A DNA stretch of 17,950 nucleotides, from NCBI GenBank assembly GCA_031290325.1, contig JAITNU010000132.1:1-17950 (forward strand), written 5' to 3'. Below the pieces are notes generated by a model. That model was not told the origin of the DNA and did no database searches. It worked only from the letters and a program-made list of their open reading frames with translations. How positions within the stretch are numbered: position 1 is the stretch's first letter; every line of letters starts with the position of its first letter. The stretch is from Treponema sp. (GTDB taxonomy: Bacteria; Spirochaetota; Spirochaetia; Treponematales; Breznakiellaceae). Below are positions 1 to 7,220 of this stretch, piece after piece. Both the position numbers and the translations under genes were made by a program.

Positions 1-333
1 CAGCAGTTCTTTACTGAGATAGAAAGAATAGTGAAGGACTTCAGTCAACTGATCGTTATTCAGTGGAATACCTGTATAACCAATGTTCAGAAAACCTATA
101 AAAGAGGGGACTGGAAAAGTATCACGATTAATGGCAAGGGTGGTACTCAGGTGCAATGTGTCTTTGATTGGATGCGGGAACAGGGATACACGAAGTATCC
201 CCTCCTCATCTTTACCGATGGTTATTTCGATTATGATTTTAATGTGCTGGGCATACAACGCATTATTTGGGTAGTAACTGCAACCGGATCACCACAGCCC
301 ATTCCCCGTGGGAAAAACATCTTTCTTCATTAG
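1..333 (+). CDS. VWA-like domain protein, C-terminal part (5' truncated)
   Basis: The reading frame is open from base 1, so the gene starts outside the window; 110 codons and a TAG stop are visible. A GTG at 31 is not needed as a start. The visible part resembles the C-terminal von Willebrand factor A-like half of the DUF2201-type putative metallopeptidase family: a hydrophobic strand (LIVIQWNT), a GGTQ motif followed by VFDWM, then a strand ending in FTDGYFDYD, where the Asp residues would sit near a metal-binding site. Relatives often lie beside MoxR-type AAA ATPases, but that partner would be off-window. It converges on the gntR gene with a gap of only 28 bp. The family assignment is by motif memory only. 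Confidence 0.6.
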   Translation, partial: QQFFTEIERIVKDFSQLIVIQWNTCITNVQKTYKRGDWKSITINGKGGTQVQCVFDWMREQGYTKYPLLIFTDGYFDYDFNVLGIQRIIWVVTATGSPQPIPRGKNIFLH

Positions 334-361
334 CCTCTTCGCTATTTAATCAAGCCTGATC

Positions 362-1102
362 CTATGAAAAAAGCGGCAGGCCGCCGAAATCAACGGTAAA
401 GATATCTTTTGCAGTATTGGAAAGGGAAACAAAATAATCGGGGAATTCTTCCCTGAGCATCTTTTCCTCAGTATCCAGTTTATGGAGATGGGCTTTCAAC
501 ACCGTCTTGGCACCATCCAGGTCTTTAATTTGTAAGGCCATAAGGAGCTGTTTGTGCTGGCTGATAATATGCTGTGCGATTCCCTGGAACCAAATCGTCA
601 GTAAGCGTACCCGGTGATAATGACCGCTCATGCTTTCCACCACATCCCAACTGAGCTGCTGCTCTGCGACTTCAAAAAAGGTCTGGTGAAAACTATTGTC
701 AAAATTAACAAAGTTGCTATATTCGTTCCGTTCAAAGGAGACCGCCTGCATTTCAATCAGGGCTTCCAAATCCGCGACGCACTGGGGGGAACAATTCCTG
801 ATAAAGGGTTCCAGTACCGCCATTTCCAGATGTTCCCGGAGAAAGAGTTCCTGTTCCACCCGGCTAAAATCAATGAGAGAGACGAGGGTCTCTTTTTGGG
901 GAATCACCTTCACCAGTCCTTCTTTCGATAAATAGATGAAGGCCTCCCGCACCGGAGTACGGCTGACCTCATAGCGGCGGGATATTTCCTTTTCGCTGAT
1001 CGCCGTTCCCGGAGCCAGATTAAGATTGAGAATACTCTTACGGAGGGCGGTATAGACGATGTCCTGAACGCTGCCGCTTTGAAAGCGTGCCGCTTTTTTC
1101 AT
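362..1102 (-). CDS. GntR family regulator, FadR/FCD subfamily
   Basis: A DNA-binding transcription regulator of 246 residues, a typical FCD-family length. Residues about 10-75 form the winged helix-turn-helix (ISEKEISRRYEVSRTPVREA is the classic GntR recognition segment). Residues about 80-220 are the all-helical FCD effector domain; Asp135, His139, His183 and His205 are placed like the usual metal/carboxylate-binding residues. The ATG overlaps the stop of the upstream dehydrogenase gene in an ATGA arrangement, so the two are probably translationally coupled. As last gene of the TRAP-dehydrogenase operon it probably senses the imported acid or its oxidation product and controls the cluster, binding TGGTRTAYYA-like sites in the two dctP promoters (inferred). 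The last codons form a GC-rich hairpin followed by six T. Confidence 0.9.
   Translation of the reverse strand: MKKAARFQSGSVQDIVYTALRKSILNLNLAPGTAISEKEISRRYEVSRTPVREAFIYLSKEGLVKVIPQKETLVSLIDFSRVEQELFLREHLEMAVLEPFIRNCSPQCVADLEALIEMQAVSFERNEYSNFVNFDNSFHQTFFEVAEQQLSWDVVESMSGHYHRVRLLTIWFQGIAQHIISQHKQLLMALQIKDLDGAKTVLKAHLHKLDTEEKMLREEFPDYFVSLSNTAKDIFTVDFGGLPLFS
366..384 (-). terminator. Possible intrinsic terminator inside the end of gntR
   Basis: On the minus strand GCGG-CCTG-CCGC is followed at once by six T, then the gntR TAG. The stem is only four to five GC pairs, so this is a weak but plausible terminator that uses the last codons of gntR. It fits the very short convergent gap to the VWA-like gene. 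Confidence 0.4.
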
Positions 1103-2124
1103 ATACCCGGCATGGTGATCACGACTTTCCGCACTGAAGCGCTGTTCGCATCAACATATTCAAAGGCTTCGACCATCTGCTCAATCGGGTAGGTTTTTGT
1201 TACAAAGCCCGTGAGAGGCAGCTTACCCTGCTTGAGGTAGTCGATCACCACCGGGAAGCGCTTGGTTTGACGCCGGGAACCGCAAATGGTCAGCTCCTTT
1301 TTTATGATGTTGACCGGGGCAATCTCGCTGGGGATCTCGTTAAAACTCAGCTCCACCACCCGACCTGCAGCAGAGGTAATTTCAATGCAGTCCTCAAAGC
1401 TCTTCTTGTTACACACCGCATCAATCGTAACATTCGAACCCATGCCGCCGGTGATTTCCCGTACCTTTTCAAAGAGGTTCTCTTCTTTCGCGTTGATGAT
1501 GTAATCCGCTCCCCGGGTTTTTGCATAAACCAGCTTTTCGGGAACCAGATCGGTGACGATTACCGTTGCCCCTGCAAGTTTTGTCATTTGCAACGCCGTC
1601 AGCCCAATGGTCCCTGCGCCCATCACCAGCACAAAATCACCCTTCTGCACCTTACCGCGGTAACAAGCCTGGGCGCCAATGGTAAAAGGTTCGATCAGTA
1701 CTGCTTCGTCCCAGGGCAGTGAATCAGGCAGTATATGCACATTGGCCTCGGACACCACAATGTACTCCTGACAGCCGCCGTCAATGTGAACCCCCATAAC
1801 CTGCAAGTGCTCACAGATATTGCCCCGGCCCTGCCGGCAGGCGTAGCATGTACCGCAGGAGACAATCGGTTCCACCACCACATGGGCGCCCTTAGTGACA
1901 GTCTTGACACCGCTGCCTGTCTCAACAACTTCACCGACAAACTCGTGGCCCCACACGCGGGGATACACGGCAAAGGGGTTTTTCCCGTGAAAAATATGGA
2001 TGTCGGATCCGCAGATTCCGACCCGTTTTACCTTGATGAGCACATCGCCAGGCTCATTGAGCCGGGGCATATCCCGTTCCGAGAGCTTCAAAACACCCGG
2101 TTTTTCTACAATACCTATTTTCAT
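1099..2124 (-). CDS. Zinc-dependent medium-chain alcohol/sugar-acid dehydrogenase
   Basis: An NAD(P)-dependent medium-chain dehydrogenase of 341 residues, the normal family length. The catalytic zinc ligands are visible as Cys38 (GICGSD), His60-Glu61 (GHE) and Glu145 (LIEP). The structural zinc lobe has Cys90, 93, 96 and 104. The Rossmann glycine motif GAGTIG is at 169-174. The N-terminal segment VGICGSDIHIFHGKNPF and the overall pattern recall the RspB / L-galactonate-5-dehydrogenase (LgoD) group rather than simple alcohol dehydrogenases, so a sugar acid or polyol is the likely substrate (inference). It follows dctM1 in the operon and overlaps gntR by 4 nt. The ribosome-binding site is AAGGATTG, about 6 nt before the ATG. 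A broken copy of its own 5' end lies directly upstream. Confidence 0.88.
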   Translation of the reverse strand: MKIGIVEKPGVLKLSERDMPRLNEPGDVLIKVKRVGICGSDIHIFHGKNPFAVYPRVWGHEFVGEVVETGSGVKTVTKGAHVVVEPIVSCGTCYACRQGRGNICEHLQVMGVHIDGGCQEYIVVSEANVHILPDSLPWDEAVLIEPFTIGAQACYRGKVQKGDFVLVMGAGTIGLTALQMTKLAGATVIVTDLVPEKLVYAKTRGADYIINAKEENLFEKVREITGGMGSNVTIDAVCNKKSFEDCIEITSAAGRVVELSFNEIPSEIAPVNIIKKELTICGSRRQTKRFPVVIDYLKQGKLPLTGFVTKTYPIEQMVEAFEYVDANSASVRKVVITMPGI

Positions 2125-2127
2125 ATC

Positions 2128-2221
2128 TCAATCCTTCACTTTGATCAGCACATCCGTGCTGTACGTCGGTATGTCTCGCTCGGCGATTTTCAACACGCCG
2201 GGCAACAATGCCTATTTTCAT
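2128..2221 (-). pseudogene. Truncated, frameshifted duplicate of the dehydrogenase N-terminus
   Basis: Reading the minus strand from ATG at 2221 gives MKIGIV, identical to the intact dehydrogenase start. After a one-frame shift it gives PGVLKIAERDIP, a short divergent stretch, then DVLIKVKD and TGA. The intact gene has PGVLKLSERDMP and DVLIKVKRVG in the same order. About 30 codons survive, missing the Glu-Lys codons after MKIGIV. The duplicate ends 3 bp before the start of the intact gene, so it is a tandem partial duplication worn down by deletion. Its tail contributes the intact gene's ribosome-binding region, which may be why it was kept. Confidence 0.82.
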
Positions 2222-2246
2222 ATTTCAATCCACGCGCTCGCGCGAC
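2222..2246 (-). repeat. Solitary CRISPR type I-C-like repeat, internally shortened (copy A)
   Basis: The minus strand reads GTC, then GCGC-GA-GCGC, then GTGGATTGAAAT. Both ends match the type I-C plan (GTC, 6-nt stem, 5-nt loop, 6-nt stem, GTGGATTGAAAT/C), but the interior is 10 nt instead of 17. The ATG of the dehydrogenase remnant follows immediately. No second repeat or spacer is adjacent, so it is not an array. Confidence 0.5.
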
Positions 2247-2269
2247 TACTGGAAAGCGTCCGGCCCCCG

Positions 2270-3592
2270 TCAGCCCCCTATCCACTTAAGCGGTATGATA
2301 ACAAGCTGCGGGAAGAATATCAGCAGATACACCAGGATTACCTGGAAAATGTAATAGGGAATGACAGGCGGTATCAGTTCCTCCATCTTTACTTTGCCGG
2401 TGGCGCAGGCCACGTTGAGTACCGGGCCCACTGGCGGCGACGTTAAACCCAGCACATTGGAAAGGGTAAACACGATGCCGAAGTAAATGGGATCGATACC
2501 TGCGGCCCGCAACAGCGGCAGCATGATCGGGGTCATGATAAGAATGGTGGGCACCACGTCAATGACCATGCCCATAAAAATAATGATCGTATGGAGTATG
2601 GCGTTGAGGAGCATGGGATGGGCCACCAGGGGTTCAAGGCTCTGGGTGATAAACTGGGGAACCCGTGAAAAGGTGAGGAGCTTGGCGGAAACCTGGGCCG
2701 CCGCCGCCAGGAACATGACCACCGCCGACATCTTCGCAGAGGCGATAAAGGCATGAAAAACGTCTTTGGGTTTCAACTCACGGTAGACAAAGACACCGAC
2801 AATGAGGGCGTAGACAACCGCCACAACGCCACATTCAGTCGCCGTAAAGATGGCCTTGATCGGGCCGATACCCCGCAGGCCGACGAGGATGATGATGGGG
2901 AGGAGCAAGGCCCACATACCGCTGCCGATAATCATGACGGCTTCCTTAAACGTGGGCTTTGGCTTGTCCGACTTGATCGCGTCTTTCCGGGAAGCGATAA
3001 ACCACACAACGCTCATACCTATGGTAAGGTATATGGCGGGGGCAATGCCTCCCAGGAACAGGGATTTTATCGACACCCCGGCGGCAACGCCGTAGACAAT
3101 CATGGGAACCGAGGGAGGCATGATCGGCGCGACAATGTTGGCGCTGGCCACAAGCCCGGCGGCCTTCGCCCGGTTGTAGCCCGATGCCACCATCATGGGG
3201 ATGAGGATCGCCCCCAGCGCAGCCGTGGAAGCCACCGCCGAACCAACCAGGCTTGCGAACATGAGGCAGGCGAGTATGGTCACATAGCCCAGGCCGCCAC
3301 GTACCCGTCCGACGAAGATGTCACAAAAGGCGATGATGCGCCGTGTAAGGCCGCCCTTGTTCATCAATTCGCCGGCAAGCACAAAGAAAGGCAGGGCCAT
3401 CATGGTGACGCTGTCCGTGCCGCTCATCAGGTTCAGCGCGACATGCTGGGGGTTCGTGAAGTTGCCGCCCATATAGAAGCCGAGTGCCACGGCGCTGAAT
3501 ATAAGACAATAGGCAATGGGGAGGCCGATCATAATGCTGCCGACTAACGAAACAAGAAAAATGATGGTTCGAAATAAAATTTGTATATCCAT
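2270..3592 (-). CDS. dctM: TRAP transporter large permease subunit, set 1 (DctM family)
   Basis: The sodium-coupled membrane translocation subunit of a TRAP transporter, 440 residues, a normal DctM length. It is almost wholly hydrophobic with about a dozen membrane segments. Recognisable family stretches are the N-terminal GLPIAYCLIFSA, then MALPFFVLAGELMNKGG, VGSAVASTAALGAILIPMM, the conserved ANIVAPIMPPSVPMIVYG, and LTSPPVGPVLNVACA near the C-terminus. The ATG lies 8 nt after the dctQ1 stop and has an AGGGGGT ribosome-binding site. It works with DctQ1 and the periplasmic DctP1 encoded just upstream; the substrate is probably a carboxylate or sugar acid, but this is not determinable here. 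Sequence identity to set 2 DctM is limited, so the sets are not a recent duplication. Confidence 0.95.
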   Translation of the reverse strand: MDIQILFRTIIFLVSLVGSIMIGLPIAYCLIFSAVALGFYMGGNFTNPQHVALNLMSGTDSVTMMALPFFVLAGELMNKGGLTRRIIAFCDIFVGRVRGGLGYVTILACLMFASLVGSAVASTAALGAILIPMMVASGYNRAKAAGLVASANIVAPIMPPSVPMIVYGVAAGVSIKSLFLGGIAPAIYLTIGMSVVWFIASRKDAIKSDKPKPTFKEAVMIIGSGMWALLLPIIILVGLRGIGPIKAIFTATECGVVAVVYALIVGVFVYRELKPKDVFHAFIASAKMSAVVMFLAAAAQVSAKLLTFSRVPQFITQSLEPLVAHPMLLNAILHTIIIFMGMVIDVVPTILIMTPIMLPLLRAAGIDPIYFGIVFTLSNVLGLTSPPVGPVLNVACATGKVKMEELIPPVIPYYIFQVILVYLLIFFPQLVIIPLKWIGG

Positions 3593-3600
3593 GATACCCC

Positions 3601-4125
3601 CTACTCCACCACCGCTGGCTCTTCACCGCCATCATAAGGCTGGACAAGAGTCAAAACGGGAACTTTTTTCACAAAAAGCTGATACAGGTTTGCCGCAGAA
3701 ACGAGCGCTATTGAAACGCCGGTCAATATGCCCGATGCCCACACAATCCAACTGGGAAACCTGGTGGTGACCCATTTATCATGAAAGGATTGCAGTACAA
3801 GACCCCAGCTTCCGCGCACCAGAATCACCATCAGCCATATAATACAGATTTGAATAAGCGTATAAATCACAATTTTGGCGGTTTGGGGCACTTTGTAGAG
3901 GAGCGTATCAATCAAAAGATGACGGTTTTCGCGGGCCGCGATGATTGCGCCCAGATACACCAGAAAGATAAAGCAAAGCCGGGTAATCTCTTCTGACCAT
4001 ACGAAGCCGGTACTGAAAAGATACCGCAGCACAACATTCATAAACACCAGTACTATCATAACCGCAAGAAAAATAGCGATCAGTATTTCGACTCCCCGGA
4101 AGAGTCCGTCCATAAATCTCTTCAC
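3601..4125 (-). CDS. dctQ: TRAP transporter small permease subunit, set 1 (DctQ family)
   Basis: The small membrane subunit that joins DctM in the inner membrane, 174 residues with four predicted membrane segments (beginning near VEILIAIFLAVMIVLVFMN, YLGAIIAA, YTLIQICIIWLMVILV and IVWASGILTGVSIALV). The family motif around FVWSEEITRLCFIFLVYLG is present. I chose the GTG at 4125 because an AGGTGG ribosome-binding site sits 5 nt before it; a longer frame to 4281 would overlap dctP1 and add a non-membrane, unlike-family leader. The C-terminal tail rich in Pro and Glu is cytoplasmic. It follows dctP1 after 113 bp holding a terminator-like hairpin and precedes dctM1 by 8 bp. Confidence 0.9.
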   Translation of the reverse strand: MKRFMDGLFRGVEILIAIFLAVMIVLVFMNVVLRYLFSTGFVWSEEITRLCFIFLVYLGAIIAARENRHLLIDTLLYKVPQTAKIVIYTLIQICIIWLMVILVRGSWGLVLQSFHDKWVTTRFPSWIVWASGILTGVSIALVSAANLYQLFVKKVPVLTLVQPYDGGEEPAVVE

Positions 4126-4164
4126 AACAACCACCTGCTTTTCGACAATATCTGTCAAATACAC

Positions 4165-4206
4165 AAAAAACGCAAAGACCGGTGAAAAATCCCGCGCCTT
4201 TGCGTT
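4165..4206 (-). terminator. Terminator-like hairpin between dctP1 and dctQ1
   Basis: The minus strand has AACGCAAAG, a 20-nt loop, CTTTGCGTT and a run of six T overlapping the stem end. This is a 9-bp stem with a U-tract inside one operon. It would let only part of the transcripts continue into dctQM, giving more binding protein than permease. Confidence 0.65.
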
Positions 4207-4238
4207 CCTGCGCACACTCTTACAGATCCGGCAGGTTC

Positions 4239-5267
4239 CTAGCGGACCGCCTTCACCCGCTCGGTCAAGCCCTTCGCCCAATCATACTTGGAGAAGAGTT
4301 TGTCCAGTGTCGGCTGAATCGCCTGCTGGATCGCGGCCTGATCGTCCGGCGTTGTCTGGGTGACGGTCATGCCGTTATCCCTGAGGAACTGGCGATCGGC
4401 ATCAAGGCTGTTGATGTAAAGGTCCCAAGCCTTAACCGCAGTCGACTGCGCGGCGTCGGCAAGGATCTTTTGTTGATCCGCGGTGAGCTTGTCGTAGAAG
4501 CCGGCATTCACGATGATCTCCAGCGTGGCAATGATGTGGTTCGTTTCGTAGAGATACTTCTGCACCTCGTAGAAACCCTGGCCCCGCACGGTCACCATAC
4601 CGTTGTCCTGGCCATCGACAATGCCTGTCTCAAGCGCCGAGAACAACTCGTTCAGGGGAATAACCTGTGCGCTTGCGCCAAGGTCCTGGGTGATGCCGAC
4701 ATGAATCTCGTTCGACGGCATACGAAACTTCTGACCCTGAAAATCCTCTGGCGTGGTCAGGGGCTTGTTGCTCGTGAAAGTCCGGGCGCTGTTCGGGCCC
4801 CAGGAAAGCAGATAGGTGGTCGGAAATTTATCGTGGAATTCCTTGTTGAGCTGTACCGGAATGTCCGAATCGGTCCAGACCTTCTTCGCGTGCTGAATGT
4901 CACGGTAGAGGAAGGGCCAGTCAGAAATCAGCATCGGGCTCCATTCCGTGTTCATCACGCTGCCGGGAACGGTGATCTCCACCGTGCCGTTGCGCACCTG
5001 GTTCCAGAGCTCCGCCTCGTTACCAAGCTGTCCACTATGGTACACTTCGACAACGAGCTGTCCGTTCGACGCCTTCTCGATCTCCGGCTTAAACACCTGG
5101 TCAATGGCCATGGCCATCGGCGTATTATCCGCCCAGTTGTCACCGACTCTGATGGTGATAGCTTTAGGAGCGGCGGTACTGCCACTCTGTTTCCCACCAC
5201 CTGCATACAAGGACCCGGCAACACAAAGCGCCACAAGCCCAACCGCACAAACCTTTGAAAGTTTCAT
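4239..5267 (-). CDS. dctP: TRAP transporter substrate-binding protein, set 1 (DctP family)
   Basis: The periplasmic solute receptor of a TRAP transporter, 342 residues. Residues 1-22 are a signal peptide (Lys, hydrophobic core, cut near SLYA before Gly-Gly-Gly). No lipobox cysteine follows the core, so it is probably soluble. The DctP core shows HSGQLGNEAELW, Arg182 in FRMPSNEIHV (the family arginine that binds the substrate carboxylate) and PLNELFSALETGIVDGQDN at 204-222. The ATG at 5267 is set by GGAGGAAAG upstream; an earlier ATG at 5297 lacks a site and would extend the signal peptide oddly. It has its own promoter with an operator-like inverted repeat and is the first gene of the set 1-dehydrogenase-gntR unit. 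Confidence 0.95.
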   Translation of the reverse strand: MKLSKVCAVGLVALCVAGSLYAGGGKQSGSTAAPKAITIRVGDNWADNTPMAMAIDQVFKPEIEKASNGQLVVEVYHSGQLGNEAELWNQVRNGTVEITVPGSVMNTEWSPMLISDWPFLYRDIQHAKKVWTDSDIPVQLNKEFHDKFPTTYLLSWGPNSARTFTSNKPLTTPEDFQGQKFRMPSNEIHVGITQDLGASAQVIPLNELFSALETGIVDGQDNGMVTVRGQGFYEVQKYLYETNHIIATLEIIVNAGFYDKLTADQQKILADAAQSTAVKAWDLYINSLDADRQFLRDNGMTVTQTTPDDQAAIQQAIQPTLDKLFSKYDWAKGLTERVKAVR

Positions 5268-5296
5268 ATCTTTCCTCCATGAAAAATAAAAATACA

Positions 5297-5313
5297 TATC
5301 ATTATATATGATA
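5297..5313. promoter_or_regulatory. Operator-like inverted repeat over the dctP1 -10 box
   Basis: TATCAT-TATAT-ATGATA is a perfect 6-5-6 inverted repeat that includes the -10 box of the dctP1 promoter. On the minus strand the adjoining TGGTGTATCA (5309-5318) resembles TGGTATACTA in the dctP2 promoter and the T-GT-n3-AC-A style of FadR-type GntR sites. It is a likely binding site for the GntR protein encoded in this operon. Confidence 0.5.
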
Positions 5314-5336
5314 CACCACGTTCATAAATACGTCAA
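5308..5336 (-). promoter_or_regulatory. Sigma70-like promoter of dctP1 operon
   Basis: The minus strand has TTGACG (5336-5331), 17 bp, then TATCAT (5313-5308). It lies about 40 bp before the dctP1 ATG, inside the gap after dctM2, so set 1 can be transcribed separately from set 2. Confidence 0.65.
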
Positions 5337-5343
5337 CTTTTTT

Positions 5344-6639
5344 TTACTTCATAACGCCGAAAATCATATTTGGTATCCACACGACCACTTGAGGCAGGAA
5401 GACAAGTATCGCCAGCTCAAGCAAAACCGCACACAAGAAGGGGAGTGACGCTTTTGTGTACTCTTCCGGTGGACAATCTATTATACCACACACCGTATAC
5501 AGGGCCGAACCTATAGGCGGGGTCATCACGCCAAGGGTAACGATGGTGGCCATTAACACGCCAAAGTGAACAGGGTCAATGCCGACCGATTTGACCATGG
5601 GGAGAAAAATCGGCGTCAATAACAGGAAGTTGACATTGCTATCCACAAACATACCGGTGATGAAGAGGAAGCCCAGCATAATCAGCATCATCGCCTGGGG
5701 GTTCGTAGTGATCCCCTGGATTAAGTTGCTCATCGCTATGGGGAGTTGTACCCAGGTTATTGCATAACTGAACGGGCCGGACATGGCGATAATCAGCATG
5801 ATCGCGCCGTTATCCTTGATCGTGGTGATCAGGGCATCCTTAAACTTCTGCCAGGTAAGTTCCTTGTAGACAAACTTGCCGACTATCAGGGCATAGACCA
5901 CGGCAAAGGCCCCGGATTCCGATGGCGTGAATATACCAAAGCGTATCCCAACTATCAGGATGACAGGGAAGAGCAAGGCCCATATCGAATCCTTGAGGTT
6001 CTCGATGATCTCTTTCACCGAGAGCGGCGGGGCGTCTTTTTTGGGCGGGTCGTAGCGCTGGTAACGGCTGGTAATGCTCGTGGTGGCCATGAGGAAGCCC
6101 ATCATCAGGATGCCAGGGATTATGCCTGCGGCAAAGAGCCGTCCAATGGACACTTCACCGACAAAGCCGAATATGATGAGGCCAAGGCTCGGCGGTATCG
6201 TTGCCGTAATCAGCGCCGTAACGCAGTTCACCGCACAGATATAGCCTTTTTTATAGCCTATACGCATCATTTCAGGCCCCAGTATGCGGGTCTCCATAGC
6301 GGCATCGGCGGTTGCCGAGCCGGACACACCGCCCATCAGGGTACTCATCACCACAGAAATCTGGGCCGTACCGCCGTACATACGCCGGGTAAGGAGGCGC
6401 GCCAGACTCAGAAGCCGGTCGGTGATCCCCGACACGTTCATCAGGTTGCCGGCAAATATGAAGAAAGGCACGGCGAGGAACGCGAATGACTGGCTTTGCA
6501 GCACTATCATTTGGACAGCGGCTTCGAAGGGGAGCATGGCCTGGCTCATAAAGTACGCAAACCCCGCAAGCCCGATGACAAACGCAATCGGCATCCCTAT
6601 TACCAAAAAGACAACAAAACAAAGTAATAACATGCTCAT
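5344..6639 (-). CDS. dctM: TRAP transporter large permease subunit, set 2 (DctM family)
   Basis: The second DctM-type permease, 431 residues with about twelve membrane segments. Family stretches are VFLVIGMPIAFVIGLAGF at the start, FLAVPFFIFAGNLMNVSGIT, LMGGVSGSATADAAMETRIL, TALITATIPPSLGLIIFGF and TLGVMTPPIGSALYTVCG. The ATG at 6639 has AAGGAGT before it and lies 3 nt after the dctQ2 stop, so the two are tightly coupled. It forms a transporter with DctQ2 and DctP2. The gene ends just 8 bp before the -35 box of the dctP1 promoter, and no terminator is visible there, so readthrough into set 1 is possible. Confidence 0.95.
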   Translation of the reverse strand: MSMLLLCFVVFLVIGMPIAFVIGLAGFAYFMSQAMLPFEAAVQMIVLQSQSFAFLAVPFFIFAGNLMNVSGITDRLLSLARLLTRRMYGGTAQISVVMSTLMGGVSGSATADAAMETRILGPEMMRIGYKKGYICAVNCVTALITATIPPSLGLIIFGFVGEVSIGRLFAAGIIPGILMMGFLMATTSITSRYQRYDPPKKDAPPLSVKEIIENLKDSIWALLFPVILIVGIRFGIFTPSESGAFAVVYALIVGKFVYKELTWQKFKDALITTIKDNGAIMLIIAMSGPFSYAITWVQLPIAMSNLIQGITTNPQAMMLIMLGFLFITGMFVDSNVNFLLLTPIFLPMVKSVGIDPVHFGVLMATIVTLGVMTPPIGSALYTVCGIIDCPPEEYTKASLPFLCAVLLELAILVFLPQVVVWIPNMIFGVMK

Positions 6640-6642
6640 TGC

Positions 6643-7113
6643 TTACTCCTTATTCCAGTTGATGATGGCCCGCTTGATCTTGAGTATCGTAGAGATAACC
6701 ATTGAGGTGCCGGTTACGACAAGGCTCAAAGTAACAAGCGAGTAAGGGATGGGCATCGACTGGTAAGTGCGAATCCGCTCAGTCCACGCGAGCCTGACGC
6801 CGAAAACGAGGATGACAATCATTGCTAAGGTGACGAGGATGTATATCAGGATAGTTAACAATTTTTGCGCGACGCGGGGGAGTCGCCGCGTTATAATGTC
6901 GATGCCGACAAGCTGACCAGCGCGCCAGGCAATGTCCGCGCCCAAGAACGCGGTCCAGGCGAGAAGCAGCATGGCAAGGTCTATGTTCCATGACATTGAT
7001 ACCCTGAAAAACCGCAGTATCGCCGCCATAAACACGAAGATGACAAGAAAGACAAAGCCTACCCCACAAACGGCCACCTCGGCCTTACAAAGGGTATGAT
7101 AGAGTTTACGCAT
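6643..7113 (-). CDS. dctQ: TRAP transporter small permease subunit, set 2 (DctQ family)
   Basis: A small TRAP membrane subunit of 156 residues with four hydrophobic segments (VAVCGVGFVFLVIFVFMAAI, LAMLLLAWTAFLGADIAW, ILIYILVTLAMIVILVFGV and YSLVTLSLVVTGTSMVIS). The family-like pattern SMSWNIDLAMLLLAWTAFLGAD matches the DctQ helix 2 region. I chose the ATG at 7113 (MRKLYHTL); an upstream ATG at 7176 has no ribosome-binding site and falls in the intercistronic hairpin. The only Shine-Dalgarno-like sequence is GGATTGA, which lies in CRISPR-repeat-like copy B and ends about 5 nt before the ATG. It follows dctP2 by 107 bp and precedes dctM2 by 3 bp. Confidence 0.88.
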   Translation of the reverse strand: MRKLYHTLCKAEVAVCGVGFVFLVIFVFMAAILRFFRVSMSWNIDLAMLLLAWTAFLGADIAWRAGQLVGIDIITRRLPRVAQKLLTILIYILVTLAMIVILVFGVRLAWTERIRTYQSMPIPYSLVTLSLVVTGTSMVISTILKIKRAIINWNKE

Positions 7114-7147
7114 ATTTCTCAATCCACGCGCCCGTATTGAGCGCTGC
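7114..7147 (-). repeat. Solitary CRISPR type I-C-like repeat in the dctQ2 leader (copy B)
   Basis: The minus strand reads GCA, stem GCGCTC, loop AATAC, stem GGGCGC (six pairs, one of them a wobble), then GTGGATTG and AGAAAT. This is the 6-5-6 plus GTGGATTG plan of type I-C repeats, with two extra bases near the end. The dctQ2 ATG follows directly. GTAGTCG stands upstream both here and at copy A. Confidence 0.55.
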
Positions 7148-7176
7148 ACACGACTACCTAATTGGTAGGCGTTCAT

Positions 7177-7210
7177 GGCGCTATAAGTCCATATAACATC
7201 TTATAGCGCC
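7177..7210 (-). other. Intercistronic stem-loop between dctP2 and dctQ2
   Basis: GGCGCTATAAG and CTTATAGCGCC form a perfect 11-bp stem around a 12-nt loop. No T-run follows on the minus strand, so it is not an intrinsic terminator. Sitting 10 bp after the dctP2 stop, it fits an mRNA-stabilising or processing hairpin that raises DctP2 above the permease subunits. Confidence 0.75.
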
Positions 7211-7220
7211 GATGACTGTC

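Noticed and set aside
2753..3547. Plus-strand frame of 264 codons opposite dctM1, and a similar one opposite dctM2 at 5746-6489
   Set aside because: Both give highly charged His/Asp/Gly-rich products that are typical mirror images of hydrophobic membrane genes.
4182..5258. Long plus-strand reading frame of 358 codons opposite dctP1
   Set aside because: It lies wholly antisense to a clear TRAP receptor with signal peptide and family motifs, and its product resembles no family; GC-rich codons keep the opposite frame open.
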